A DNA stretch of 64,000 nucleotides from positions 59,377,899 through 59,441,898 of the forward strand of contig CP136067.1 in the NCBI GenBank assembly GCA_032622095.1. The letters are read 5' to 3'. The notes below the pieces were generated by a model. It was not told where the DNA came from. It saw nothing but the letters and a program-made list of their open reading frames with translations, and did not search any database. The DNA comes from Siphonodentalium dalli (taxonomy: Eukaryota; Mollusca; Scaphopoda; Gadilida; Siphonodentaliidae). The position numbers and the translations under genes are program-made. Positions 1-12,148 of the stretch are shown piece by piece (position 1 is the stretch's first letter; every line of letters starts with the position of its first letter).

Positions 1-1468
1 GTATTAACCCGGATAAATGTCAGGCGGCATGGATAGGATCAAGAGCAAACTGTGAATCAACCATGTGCCATGATTTAAAATTATCCTACTCAAAAACTTT
101 CAACTTTCTGGGCATTAATTTCGACACTGATCTTCGAAAGATGATGACAAACTACTCCTGTAAATTGGACGAAATAGAACGACTAACCAAGATATGGAGC
201 CACAGGCGACTAACCCCAATTGGAAGAATAACTGTCATTAAGACACTTATTCTTCCAAAGCTAACCCACATATTCATGTCTCTCCCCAATCCAGACGATG
301 CTTTCGTTAAGAAGTTAAACACAATTTTATTCCAGTTTATCTGGAACTCGAAACGAGACAGAGTACAAAGGAAGCAGTTATGTCTCGACTACTCCCTAGG
401 AGGACTGAAAATGGTCAACTTGGAACATTTTAACGACGCAATGAAAATCACATGGCTGAGACGTCTGATATGTAAACAATCAAATTGGGCACCTCTCCTA
501 AAAGACAACCCCATTATCAACGACCCCTGTACCTAACATATGATGCTAAGTTCCTGTCAAAACAAACTTCAAAAATTTCTAACCCATTTTGGAGGGATGT
601 TCTCAGCTCTTGGTGCAAATTTATAAGCATATATGATAAAAATGGTAATATCATGTCAGAGACCATATGGAATAATTCTAACATCAGAATGGAAGGAAAC
701 CCAATTAACTTTAATTCGTGGAGAAATGCAGGCATATATTTTATAAACGATCTGTTCCAAGCAAATGGAGAATTTCACACCCATGACTCCCTTAAGGCTA
801 CATTCAATATTTCTACTAACTTCGTTATTATAGCTAGCCTAAAACGCCAAATATATAGCCTTTCAAACTCTCGAAATCAGCCCCTCCTACGATTACCCTC
901 TCCGTTCTTACCCAAAACTTTGATCCCGTTATTAAGGGACCAGAAAGGCGGTCAACTCTTTCATCGAACCCTGTCAATGGGGAAACGGGTGCCAAACTCA
1001 TGTAAAAAATGGAATTCGGAAATAAAAGACTACTCCCAATCATGGGACAATATATTTCGCAATCCATTCACAACCACGCCTGACACAAAACTCCAATGGC
1101 TCCAATATAGAATTAATACGAGAATCCTATCGACGAACAAATTTCTGCAGATAGCAGGCATAAGAGCTGACGATCTATGTAAGCGATGCGAAATACTCAA
1201 GAGAACATTTCTCACATTTTCTGGGACTGCCCATATACAAATCGGTTTATAACCGAAATTCAGTCTTGGTTGAAAATTAATGAAGTGTCTATACACATAA
1301 CCAAACCAAGTATGATTTTTGGCGTTAATCATTGCCAAGTGAATTCTATGATAAATTACTTCCTACTTGTGCTAAAGCAATATATATAGGACTAAATTTG
1401 ACCCGATCCAACTTTCAATAAAGGCATTTCTCGCTGAATTAAAATTCAAATATGAATGCGATAAATAA
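1..1468 (+). pseudogene. LINE ORF2 3' end: reverse-transcriptase C-terminal region, frameshifted
   Basis: This is the end of a non-LTR retrotransposon ORF2, cut by the left window edge. From position 3 an open frame runs to 536 and includes FNFLGINF (reverse-transcriptase palm/thumb region), then SLGGLKMVNLEHFNDAMKIT, typical of the region after the polymerase in L1/Tx1-type LINEs. The reading then shifts frame near 485-536 (frame open to 1252), again near 1186-1200, and once more near 1385, ending at TAA 1466-1468. After the second shift a CxxC pair followed by HIFWDC forms the C-terminal zinc-knuckle-like motif of L1-type ORF2. At least three frame changes show it is dead. The exact clade is inferred from these motifs only. 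Confidence 0.85.
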
Positions 1469-2529
1469 ATATCCAGAAGCAACATGCGATATCAAGAGTT
1501 TAAAAATCGATGGCTACCCTTAGAAAATATTATTAATGACAACACCGATTGACTTGCTGATATTCCACAACAAAACCAAATTTATATGTATATACATTTA
1601 TACACCCCGATTAATATAATTATATACATAGAGCCTGGAACCCGAGCTATCTCTCAAATTTACATTAATCTTTTCCTAAGGGTCTATTCTCATTGCACAC
1701 GCGCGTGCGATTAATCGCAGCGTTTTTTAAGGTCATGTGTGTTCGATGGCATTCCTTCACCCCACTGCTAAGAGTTCTCCCAATAGGGGTGGGGTCTGAC
1801 GAACACATTCATACACAGGTCTAGGGTAGGTTGGAGGATGATAAAGTACTTTCGGTTGGGGTGACCACATACAGGCCTATATATGCTGACACATTAACTT
1901 TAATTTTTCTCAGTTAGATTTACTCAGGTATAAGTTGAGTATAACGAGCCATGCCATCAAAATGACATAAGTTTTGAGGACACAATTATATCTAGCTAAT
2001 TATAATTAGAAATAGAGGGTTCAATTCCATGTAGTTGGGCATAAATATTCATATTTTATTCCAGCTTGAAACGTATATAACACAATATAGTACGATCACA
2101 ACCCAGATTACAGGAGTTTTATGTATATAATTGTTATTATCACTCAAGATTATCAAAAGTGTTCGATTCAAGTGGTTGAATTAGATCTTTCAACGTTTTA
2201 CCTTATAGTTAGCTAGGTCTGACAAAAATCGTCTTTCTGAATAAAGCTCATTTAAAACATTTGTACTCAAACATATGATATCCAGTAAAATTTATGGGGA
2301 AAGAGGGGATGAGACCCCAATTTGTTGGGAGAAAAACAAATAGATTTGCATGTAGGGAGGATGGTAGACCCATGGTTGGGAGGGATTTTTTCTCAGACCC
2401 CCCCCCCTCCCCCATCATCGAGTACGCATTGGTATAGCCGCTGTCAACAGCGACAACGCGGTACTATAATTGACGAACCACCATTCAAATAGAATAAGTG
2501 ATGCATGGGACTCAGAATTCGACCTTAAG
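1469..2529. other. Gene-free stretch with a C-tract
   Basis: No coding signal is seen. The first part may be the 3' untranslated tail of the LINE at 1-1468, but no clear poly-A end was found. A C-tract with one T interruption lies at 2398-2413. Confidence 0.6.
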
Positions 2530-2679
2530 AGTCACACACGCACCGTTTCAGGTCGAATTCTGTCGCCAGGACGCTGTTCGCATGGATGAGCGATTGATTT
2601 CAATTTGATCGCCATTGGCGGCTTATCATCAGTGATCGCACATGCTAAACGGCACATTACTATGTTTGGGAGGTTGGGA

Positions 2680-3945
2680 GGGGTGTGCACTAAATTTGAT
2701 AATAATTGGTTTAGTCGCCGATTGCCACCACACTTATACAAAATCATCCCCATGGTATGAGGAGTCTAATGGTGTTGCTTATATCTGTCAAATGTGGCCT
2801 CATTCGAGTCAGGGTTGCATTGAAAGGGACAGGGGCACCAAAATTGATGCACAATGTTTTTGCGCCAATTTCCACCAAATTGATACACGTTCTTATCCAA
2901 GATACGAGGAATCTAATCGTGTGATTTAAAGACGCTATAGTGGTGCTGTTTGTTTGAGAGATGGGGGTGTGGGTTGGCACCAAATTTGATAAAAAACATT
3001 GTTTAGTCGCCGATTATCACCAAACTTATAAACCATCATGTCCATGATATCAGGAGTATAATCGTGTGGTTTAAGGATGTCATAAGTTGGGCCATTCGAG
3101 TCAGTTGTGTAAAGAGATGAGAGGGACACAACAAATTATATCTATATGTTTAGTGCCGATTTCCACCAGAATGATACATATTCTACTCTGTGATACGAGG
3201 ACTCTTATCGTGTCGTTTAGATAGACCATATGGGTGAGAGATATGGGGACCTTAAATTTGATACGAATTTGTATACTCGCCAATTTCCACCAATTTCATA
3301 TAATCTCTAATCTCTAATGAGTCTTAGTGTGTGCAGCTTGAGACTGACTAAGGGACGGTAGGGTCACCAAGATCGTGCTGTCTGTTTGTATGTCTGTCTG
3401 TCTGTGTGCGTTCTATATATAACTTTACGCGGTACAATCGAGATGGCACCAAGTCGTTCTAAGAGGGGTAACTGTTTACAAGGAAGATAACGGTGCAGGT
3501 ATAAAAAATTCTAAAATGACGCTGTTGGGGAAGAAAAGGGGGAGGTCGGGAAAATTAAAAATATATCGTGAAATAGTTTTGTCGCCGATTTCCACCAAAC
3601 GAATACATAATCACCTTCGCAATATGGCGTTGTTCGAGTCAACGTTGCATCAACAATTGATTTAATAAACTATTTTAGACCAGATTTCCACCAAATTGAT
3701 ATATTATTCTTCTCTATGATACGAGGAATATCATCGTGTGATTTAAAGACGTCAAATTGCTGTCGGTTGGGTGAGAGATATGGGTCATAACTATTCTCAG
3801 AATTTGTTAGTTGCTGATTTCCACCAAACATATATGTAATCATCGTCAGTATATCATGCATCCATGAGTCTAATGGGAGTGGTTTAAATATGTCAATTTC
3901 CACCGAATTCATACACGTTTTTCTCTAATGATATACCATGAATTA
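2680..3945 (+). repeat. Degenerate ~146-bp tandem repeat array
   Basis: The phrase CGATTTCCACCAAA and its variants recurs at about 2725, 2872, 3017, 3163 and 3287 (steps 147, 145, 146, 124). After a TCTG-rich interruption it recurs at 3592, 3688, 3821 and 3900. Each copy also carries a variant of ATACGAGGAATCTAATCGTG. The copies are heavily diverged, so this is an old array. Small open frames here are by-products of the repeat. Confidence 0.65.
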
Positions 3946-5015
3946 AATCACATTTGGTGTCGTTTGCGTCGCGGATGGCGAGCGGATATGCACTATTATT
4001 GATAAGATTGTTATTCGCCTTTATCCACATATAAGTTATATACAGTCACCCAGGCCATCTCCATATCATTAAGTAGTTTTGGACGTTCACATTTCACAAT
4101 CCCGACATATGGTGACCCACTTAAGTCACTTGAACAATTATATCTTCTTAACTGGGAATAGCAATCAGGGCATTCACAAAATGAGCTAACAAAAAGAGAT
4201 ACATAGAAGAAGCATTAAACGTATATTTATTATTCTATTGAAGAGATACATATATTCCTGCAAACTGTGAGACCCCGAACCGTCAGAGGATTGCATATAT
4301 ATTATAACAAAATTCAGTCTGTTCCATTCAATACAGTTTCCACAAAAAAGTTACAATTTGTCAAGCGATATGGAAGGCCTGTTCAAAAATAGTGGTCACA
4401 GTGTGCAGTCAAATATAGTATCTTCTGATATACAAGAAAATGCCGTTAGTAGCATATGACTTTTCAGGATCCTCCCAATACTGCATATCTGACAAGGGTT
4501 TTATAACAGACTCCTCGACTGACATAAACAACTCAAAATCTCGCTCTGTGCCTGGCACATGTAGCTAATATTTATGGGCATCAACATTTTTGTTAAACTG
4601 AGAATACTTTGCCAATATATAGCACCATGAACAGAGGAGCATCTGGAAATTTGAAACATATGTATCTTCATGGAGATAGCCAGGTGTCCTCGATAACTTA
4701 GTCGAACCCACCAAATTGATTGATACATCTCAATATTTAAAACCCAATTATCATCTTTTATCGAACTAATGTGTTTATGATGTTCATGTATCTATTATAA
4801 TGTCTAACGTATACGCAGTTGTAAATAAATACATACTTCATTATTGTTGGAACGGATTAATCGCGACAAACAGAATGACAATTGACAAGGTGAGCCACTA
4901 CTTATATCCCATGAATGTAATAATCATGTTTTATGATGCTATTTGAATATACAATTTATGAGAAAACGTATAACACTTTTAAGCAAGAGCATTCTCTATC
5001 CCCAATAAATATCCA
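3230..5015 (-). repeat. Dispersed element, copy A (inverted relative to copy B at 29998-32755)
   Basis: Several blocks here are the reverse complement of blocks in copy B, in matching order: 3230-3340 with about 32640-32745, 3950-4010 with about 32465-32570, 4150-4360 with about 32150-32420, 4600-4650 with the ends flanking the 30450-31862 insertion, and 4780-5010 with about 30050-30260. No transposase or reverse transcriptase is visible, so the class is unknown. Copy A lacks the 1.4-kb insertion present in copy B and preserves the empty site near 4610-4625. Confidence 0.65.
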
Positions 5016-5019
5016 CAGC

Positions 5020-5490
5020 ATACAGAGGGAGTTGTTACTTTGGCTCAAAATGGCCACCAAAATGGTCGCCAAAATATGGAAAATGGTATATATTGGCCCA
5101 GTGTGCACTGCAAACGCTTATAATTGGCTATTTTGCTTTCTATACATTGAAAACTAACATGTCTGATGCACTTTTGTTAATTATTATTATTGTAACAAAG
5201 ACAATACCAGAAATTTTGAATGTTACTCTAACAAACTTGACATAAATATCGGCAAAAAATCTCTTCTCAGGTTTGAATCATTTTTCTTCAAGTAAAATGA
5301 AACTATCTTTGGTACGAAAGGTGTTTATTATTTTGGTCTATCTTAAATGTGTCACTTTAAGGTGTTTAATAACCAAATTACCCAAGATGGCTTCCAAAAT
5401 GGCAACTAAATTGGGTAAAAAGTTGATTTTCACATATATCCCGAAAATAATGCTCTGCTTCCAAAAAGGAAGCAAAGTGTGACTCACTTG
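5020..5490 (+). repeat. Dispersed repeat rich in AAAATGGC motifs
   Basis: Contains CAAAATGGCCACCAAAATGG and AAGATGGCTTCCAAAATGGC plus flanking text resembling 16284-16580. It also resembles the reverse complement of 8850-8920. No coding function is indicated. Confidence 0.5.
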
Positions 5491-5814
5491 GTTATTAAGT
5501 TAGTTAGTTAATTGACTGACAACTAAATATTATATTCTGGTTGTCACAGTACATGGACATGAGGCATGGACATTTAATTTTAAAGTATGCAGTGTGGAAT
5601 TGTGCCGAAAACGTCTTTTGGGATTCTGGTCATGTTTTTGAAAATAAATGTGCAGAACTATGGAACGGAACTGAGAGGGACCATAATATGTGGCTACTCT
5701 AGCCCATTAGCATAAAAATTTATCAACTATTGTCAGTAAAATCGTTTAGCATTTCCTCCATTGTGCATAAACGCATCCAAGAAGGAGGACTCTTTGACGT
5801 GACCTGTCTATCGA
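5491..5814. other. No recognisable feature
   Basis: AT-rich unique-looking sequence. I see no gene, hairpin or tandem repeat. Confidence 0.5.
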
Positions 5815-6300
5815 TTAACACATCATTGAGTTATTGTGTAAAGGGGTAGCCACCCAAGGTACACATGTACAATCCACCAGGACCATAGAATCACTCCATA
5901 TATAAATAAACACCACACAGCTGACACTATAGTCGATCGCTTTGTACACATACACCTCGCCCATCACCACACAGCCGTACTTGTGTATTCCAGTGCACAC
6001 CACACATGACCATAGATCTACCAGTAACAATGAAGGCATACCAGGTATACGTCCTGCTCTTGACCCATGACTATATCGTCAATCCCTGTATACCTATTCA
6101 CCACATTCATTATCATACAGTCACTACTGGTACACCTATTCACATCACCATTGGCCATACGGTCACTCCCTGTATATCTACTCGCCACGTCCATTGAGAA
6201 ATAGCCACTCAAGATAAACATATACACCACACCATGACCATAGAGTCACTCCAGGTATACATTTGCACCTCACCAATGGTCATCAATGGTCACATAGCCT
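5815..6300 (+). repeat. ~42-bp minisatellite, block 1
   Basis: Degenerate units of the form CATACAGTCACTCCCTGTAT followed by ACCTATTCACATCACC. Successive TCACT starts are 42 bp apart (for example 6121 and 6163). The same unit forms blocks at 7060-8545 and 16911-17190. Open frames on both strands through the array reflect its composition, not coding. Confidence 0.75.
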
Positions 6301-6534
6301 TTTACTTTAAACATATATTATTGTAAAATCATTTACAACGGGATAGGTGTACAAGTTTTAACAACTTACAATGTCACCGCTCCCAGATATAATCTATATA
6401 TGCATTTAAACAAGATGGCAGAGAATATATACATGATGAGGTTGCATAAATTTGGTCAACAAAAAAAGAATAAAGTTGTGTAAAGAGTGTGTGATAACTC
6501 GGTTTTGTGTTGTATACTTCGAGCGTTTTGCCGC

Positions 6535-6589
6535 CCCCCTCTCTCTCTCCCTCTCTCTCTATCTCTCTCTCTCTCTCCCTCTCTCTCTA

Positions 6590-6623
<34 letters not shown>
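6535..6623 (+). repeat. (CT)n pyrimidine tract
   Basis: About 89 bases that are almost purely CT, with occasional A or G (CTATCTCTCT). Simple-sequence microsatellite. Confidence 0.95.
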
Positions 6624-7059
6624 CATGGAAATCAAAACTGAGAATAGTGGCCTTCGTTTATTTTTAACTTGTATTTATATGTTATGTTTGTTGCATTAGT
6701 TCGGTCCGTAGCTCTAATGTAGTCAGTGGTGGCATTTATTTATTCAATATTGTCTTTTTGGCACTATGTATGCAACACTGTGTGGCCGGATATGATGTGA
6801 AAGGGTCATTCATTTTGGTATGTTCGTTGAAAGTTAGTTCGGTTCAAAACGCTTTGTTGCAGCTATATATGTCTGCACAATGCGGAACATCTGTTCATTT
6901 CTTGATGAAGTTTCACTTGAAATTCCCCAAAGTAAATGCTTGAAATTGCTAATTTGAAAGTTGCGGTCGTCCAGTTTACGGTATAGTACTAGTCTTTGTA
7001 CATTATATACATGTAGTTGGCAATTAAGGAAAAAGTCCATATCAATTTCATATTCGTAC
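6624..7059. other. No recognisable feature
   Basis: AT-rich intergenic sequence between the CT tract and the next minisatellite block. The short open frames on both strands lack any recognisable protein character. Confidence 0.5.
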
Positions 7060-8545
7060 CACATCTAGCCATACGTCATATAGCCACACGTGCTATACAC
7101 ATACCCCTCACTCATGACCATACAGCCACACTTGTGTATACCCGTACACATAACACATGACCATACAACCATGTGTCACCATGCATGCACACCAGGTATA
7201 CTCCTACACCGAAATGTAGGGAACTTAATGAACTTAGAATAAAATACATGAAACCCTACTACTACCAGAGACCTAACACTTACAAACTAGCCGCTCTTTT
7301 CAACTCCCGAAATCAAAAGACAGTTAAAAATCTATCAGTGTTTATTAAGAAGGTCCTAGAAATATTCAGGTCCGCCTGATGCTTATTACCACCCCGCCTG
7401 GCATACTGAAACAACCGAATACCGTCCAACATTTCTATCTTATATTATTATGCCATATATAATATATACATGTACACCTGTACTGACTTATATTGTATAT
7501 TATATACATATATCTCTGTAATGTCTCAACTTGACGATCAGAATAAACTTATTGAAATACACCTGACCATGACCATATAGTCACTCCATGTCTACCTATT
7601 CAGCACATTGGTGATCACACGGTCACTCGATCCTTGTACTCCTATTTATCTCACCAATGGCCACACAGTCACTCCCAGTATACATATTCGCCATACCTAT
7701 GATCATATATCCACTAGATATATACATATACACCCCACACGACCACTCCAGGTGTACATATACACATACCCAATAACCACACAGTCCTTCTAGATGTACC
7801 AATACTTCGCACACGCGGCCAATATGCATTCCTGCCATGCTTGTATATATAGCCCACACATGACAATTCAGCCGCTGTATACTCATACACGGCATCAATG
7901 ACAATACAGCCACTCCCTGTATACCTATACATCCACCAATGACAATATACATCCACGACATATATAAATATACATCCCACCGTCACCCCAAGGGCACTCC
8001 CTATATACCCACACGCCCGCCAACGACCACCCAGCGGCACCACAGCATTTACATGACCGCACTGTCATTACATGTACACCTATACACATTACACATAGTC
8101 ATTCAACCACTCAATATTTATCCGTATACCCCACCCATGATCATACAGACAACACATGTATACATGCACACCCACCTGTGACAATACAGCCACCAAGGTA
8201 CACCTGTACACCCCACCATGACCATACAGTTATTCCATATATACATAAACAACATAGAGATGACCATGTAGCTACTCTCATTATATTCAAAGACCACGTC
8301 ATTGTCCATACAGCCACATCGTGTATACCCGTACATCCACACATAACCATCAAACCATACAGTCATTCCCTGTAAACATGTTCACCTCACACATGACCAT
8401 ACAGCCACTACTTGTATGCTTATACATCTCACAATGGACACCCCACGCATGATCATATAGTCAGTCATTGTATATCTATTAACATCATTGCTGACCATAA
8501 AATAACTCAATGTATATACCTATTCACATTACCTATGATCATGCT
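7060..8545 (+). repeat. ~42-bp minisatellite, block 2
   Basis: Same unit as block 1 (ACCATACAGCCACTCCTGTA, then TACCNNTACACNTCACNNATG). It is interrupted by a LINE fragment at about 7206-7559, with array units on both sides, so the LINE landed inside a pre-existing array. Confidence 0.75.
7206..7559 (+). pseudogene. 5'-truncated LINE: ORF2 C-terminus plus 3' UTR inserted in the minisatellite
   Basis: An open frame ending at 7379 encodes a peptide with RIKYMKPYYYQRPNTYKLAA followed by LFNSRNQKTVKNLSVFIKKV. This resembles the extreme C-terminus of animal LINE reverse transcriptases in spacing and charge. A short AT-rich 3' region follows, ending AATAAACTTATTGAAATAC, and the 42-bp array resumes. 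The 5'-truncated, 3'-complete form is typical of abortive LINE insertion. The family name is not certain. Confidence 0.5.
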
Positions 8546-9049
8546 GTAACTCCCTTGATGTCATCTTGACCTCCCTCTTGTATCGAGTTGATAACTTTTT
8601 ATCCTAAAGAGCCAGAATACCCACAAATTGTGGTTCATCTCAGTTCCGTTTCAAAGTTCTGCCCATTTCCTTTTAAAAATGTGGCCAGAATCCCAAAAGT
8701 GGTTTTCGGCAACATTCCATACTGCAAATTTAAAATGAATTTGTCATGCCCCACAAGGGACTGGGACAACCAGATATAATATTTAGTTGCTAACTTTCGG
8801 ATCAGCAGAGCACTGGATATATGTGAAAAATGAACTTTTTACACAAGCTGGTCGCCATTTTGGAAGCAATTTTGAGTAATTTGGTCTATGAATACCTTAG
8901 TGTGACATATTTAATCCGAGAGCCTGTTGGGTTCTATTTGCACAATCGCGTACGAAAGGTTTGATGCCCCAGATTTGTTCCACACCTGGATCGTTTAAAG
9001 ACATCCGATTTCTTACATTCCGCATTCCTGGCATTTAGGGACCAGAGAC
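8546..9049. other. Gene-free, with part of a dispersed repeat
   Basis: Around 8850-8920 the text (GGTCGCCATTTTGGAAGC) is the reverse complement of the ATGGCTTCCAAAATGG-type repeat at 5380-5420. Nothing else is recognised. Confidence 0.45.
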
Positions 9050-9411
9050 CCCACAAAACCCCCAAAAATGACTTCTATTTGCACTTTTGAGTAAATAGCT
9101 GATTTTTATATTAATAGTGCTCCAGCAATCACTGACCAATAATACACAAATTCTGAAACGAAATTTCATGGCGCTTTCATTTCAGAAGTGGGTGTTTGAT
9201 AGTACCACAAAACCCCCCAAAAAATTTACTTCTATTTGCACTTTCGAGTACAAAGCTGATTTTTGTATTAATAGCGCTCTAGTCATCACTGATCGATGAT
9301 ACACAATTTCTGAAACGAAATTCCATGGCCTTTTCATTTCAGAAGGGGTTTTTGAATGTACCCCAAAAAACCCCGAAAATTTACTTTTATTTGCATATAC
9401 TGTCGAATATA
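9050..9411 (+). repeat. ~157-bp tandem repeat, about 2.3 copies
   Basis: The block CTTCTATTTGCACTTT...TTTCAGAAGNGG...CCCCAAAAA occurs with starts near 9072, 9229 and 9384 (steps 157 and 155). The third copy is partial. Confidence 0.85.
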
Positions 9412-10085
9412 CACAATTTTGAGGTTAACCCGGAATAAATTTATAATAGGCTGTTTTGGTGTCATTTCTGTAAATACACAAATCTACTGACCACAAACGT
9501 TCCCTAGCTGCTAAATATGATCAAACAGCCCAAATTTCCGCGCGTTTCAGGGAGGAAAATTCGTTATTTTTAGGTAAAAAAAAATCCAGAAAAACATGTA
9601 AGAAAATGAAATTTTAAATTTTAGTCCGGGAACCAGGTCGGTCAACGTGCACACCCCCCTCCAGGATTAAACTTCATTCATTTTTTTATTGTAAGGATGT
9701 CTGCTCAAACTATTTTGACGTAAAAGGTGACAGTGCATGTACAGGGCAATATGGCGGCCCTTTCCGGGAGTATACCCCCACTCACTACATAAATTTACAA
9801 CAAAAACCAATTGACTAAAAAAATCCAATATGGAGGACAAAATGGAAACCGGAAGTAGTAAAAAAAGAGCATTTTACGGCAACTTTCAAAATAGGTGCCA
9901 GATGCGTCACCATACATGATGTTCAATCCTAATCCGATAATAGTAAGTCATAACCCGAGTTTTCAAAAATGACGACTAAAATGGCAATTGGAAGTCAACA
10001 ATTGAAGTTCTTTTTTAATTTCTAACTTTTTAACTTTTTAAACTAAATCTTCAAATATCGAATAAATATATAGCCAATAAGTGTA
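9412..10085. other. No gene; ATGGCGG/AAATGG-type repeat debris
   Basis: Contains fragments such as AATATGGCGGCCC and AAAATGGAAACCGGAAGT, recurring in several invertebrate-style repeats. No coding or RNA feature is seen. Confidence 0.45.
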
Positions 10086-11650
10086 GTGGTATATACGCCA
10101 TCATACAAGTTTTCAAAGCCACCAACTAGTTTCAGAATACATCAAATGAGTGTCCCAAACCACCTAACGAGTGTACCATACAATATACTAAGTCACCTAC
10201 CTAGTATACAAAAGCAATCTATGAGTATCAATCCATACGACTGGTGCCCCAAATTCAAATATTGTCCTGAGTAAAACATCGTAAATAATCCACCCAACGA
10301 GTTTCCCAACCCACCAAGTAGTGCCCCAAACCACATGCAACTGGTTCCCAACCCACACAGTTGGTCCCCCAAGCCATGCATCTGGTGGCCAAGCCCACAC
10401 AATGAGTGTCACAAGCCATCTAAATTCACCCGATCATTTTCGCAACCCTGCAACGATTGTTCCAAACCACAGTGAACGGTATAGTGCCCTAAACAATGCA
10501 ACTGGCGTTCCAAACTACACATGTTTTGTCCCAAACTACCAAAAATGAGTATCCCTATAACCATCCAACGAGTGTTCCAAATCATACAACGAGTGGGTCA
10601 ATCCATCCAATGATTTCCCCAAACCACCAAATGAGTGTCACAAACCATCCAACGAGTGTTCGAAGGGAAAAGAGTGTCCAATATGCACCAAAACTAGTGT
10701 CCCAGGCCATCCGAGGAGGGTCCTATGTCATACAACAGGTGTCCCAAACCACCAACTGTGATCTCAATCCATTCAACGGCCCAAATCACTGAACCAGTCG
10801 ACAAATGAGTGTCTCACTCCACCACTCGTGTGTCCCATATCCACATCATTCTAGTGTCCCAAGCCACCCAATTGGTCTCTCAAGCCATCCAATGGGTGGC
10901 CCAAACAATTAAGTAGTGCCCCATACCATATGCACCTAATTCCCGACCCGCACAGATAGTCCCCCAAACCATGCATCTGGTGTCCTAACCCACACAATGA
11001 GTATCACAAACCATCCAAGGAGTGTCTCTATTCACCCGATTGGTGTCCCAACCCTGCAAAGATTGTTCCAGACCACAGTGCATGGTAGTGCCCCAAACAA
11101 AGGTGTTCCAAACCACATATGTTTGGGCCCAAACCACATAGATTTTGTCCCAAACTACCAAAATGAGCGTACCTAACCATCCAACGAGTGCTCCAAATCA
11201 TAGGAGTGGGTCAAACCACACAATGAGTGTCCCAAATCATCCAGCGAGTGTTCGAAAGGAAAAGAGTGTCTAATATGCACACAATACCTCACAACTAGAG
11301 TCCCATGTCATCCGGGGAGAGTCCTATGTCATATAACAGGTGTCCCAAACCACCAAAAGTCGTCTCAATACAGTCAATGGCCCAATCAGTGAACAGACCG
11401 ACAAATTAGTGTCCCATTCCACCATATGTGTGTCCCATATCCACGTCGAGTGTCCAAAACCACCCAATTTGTGTCTCAAACCATGCAATGGGTTACACAA
11501 ACCACACAGCGAGTGACCCAAACCAAAAACCTAGTATCACAAACCAGCCATTGAGTTCCCAAATCCATCGAAATGGTGTCACAAACCTTCTACTAACTTG
11601 CATCTCAATATACTCAAACAAGTGTACAAAACCCTCCACCGAGTATTTAA
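10086..11650 (+). repeat. ~21-bp satellite array, forward orientation
   Basis: Unit approximately GTGTCCCAAACCACCCAACG, with heavy substitution but steady phase. Many short open frames on both strands are translations of this unit. Confidence 0.85.
10320..11514 (+). repeat. ~597-bp higher-order duplication within the 21-bp satellite
   Basis: The 10320-10914 segment (starting AGTGCCCCAAACCACATGCA) is repeated at 10915-11514 with the same order of variant monomers. Shared markers include a non-satellite island (GTTCGAAGGGAAAAGAGTGT near 10660, and its copy near 11250). Marker offsets are 595-600 bp. Confidence 0.8.
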
Positions 11651-12148
11651 CCCTTTCATGATGAGACACGCACCAGTTGGATGTTTTTAGACACTCCTGG
11701 TCCTGGTGGTTTGGGACAATCGTCAAGGTGCATGGGACGGCCATTGGTGAGTATGAACACTCATTGGCTGGTTTGCATTGGATACACATGGGATGGTGTG
11801 GGGTTCTCAATTGATGGTTTGAGATGCTTGTTGTGATGTTGGAGACACCACGTGCATGATTTGGATGATTTGAATGATATAATTATGTTGTCAATCGCTG
11901 GATGGTTTGGATTACACATTAGGGCGTGTTTGGACACCATTTGGATGGTTTGCGACACTAGTTGGGTCGATTGGGGTGCGTATTGGGTGGTTCGGGACAC
12001 TGGTTGGAAAATTGGAGATGCCCGTTCTATGGACTGGGTTGGTTTGGTATATACTATACTAATTAAGATGGTGGTTTGAGACCCCAGATGCGTGGACTTA
12101 AGCTACTTAGATGACTTGGGACACTCGTTAAATGGTTTTGGACACTCA
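11651..12148 (-). repeat. Same satellite in reverse orientation
   Basis: From about 11655 the unit reads as its reverse complement (GGATGGTTTGGGACACTCGT-like), up to the first Helitron-like unit at 12149. The strand switch coincides with the string TTTAACCCTTTCATGATGAG at 11648-11667. Confidence 0.75.

Noticed and set aside
2642-3912. Short frames with repeated RFLVSWIRTCINLVEIG-like peptides
   Set aside because: Shadow of the degenerate 146-bp array; no start or splice structure.
6452-6699. Leu/Ser-rich frames suggesting a signal peptide
   Set aside because: Direct readout of the CT microsatellite.
10086-12000. Asn/Pro/His-rich open frames
   Set aside because: Composition of the 21-bp satellite, open in both strands with no start context or domain.
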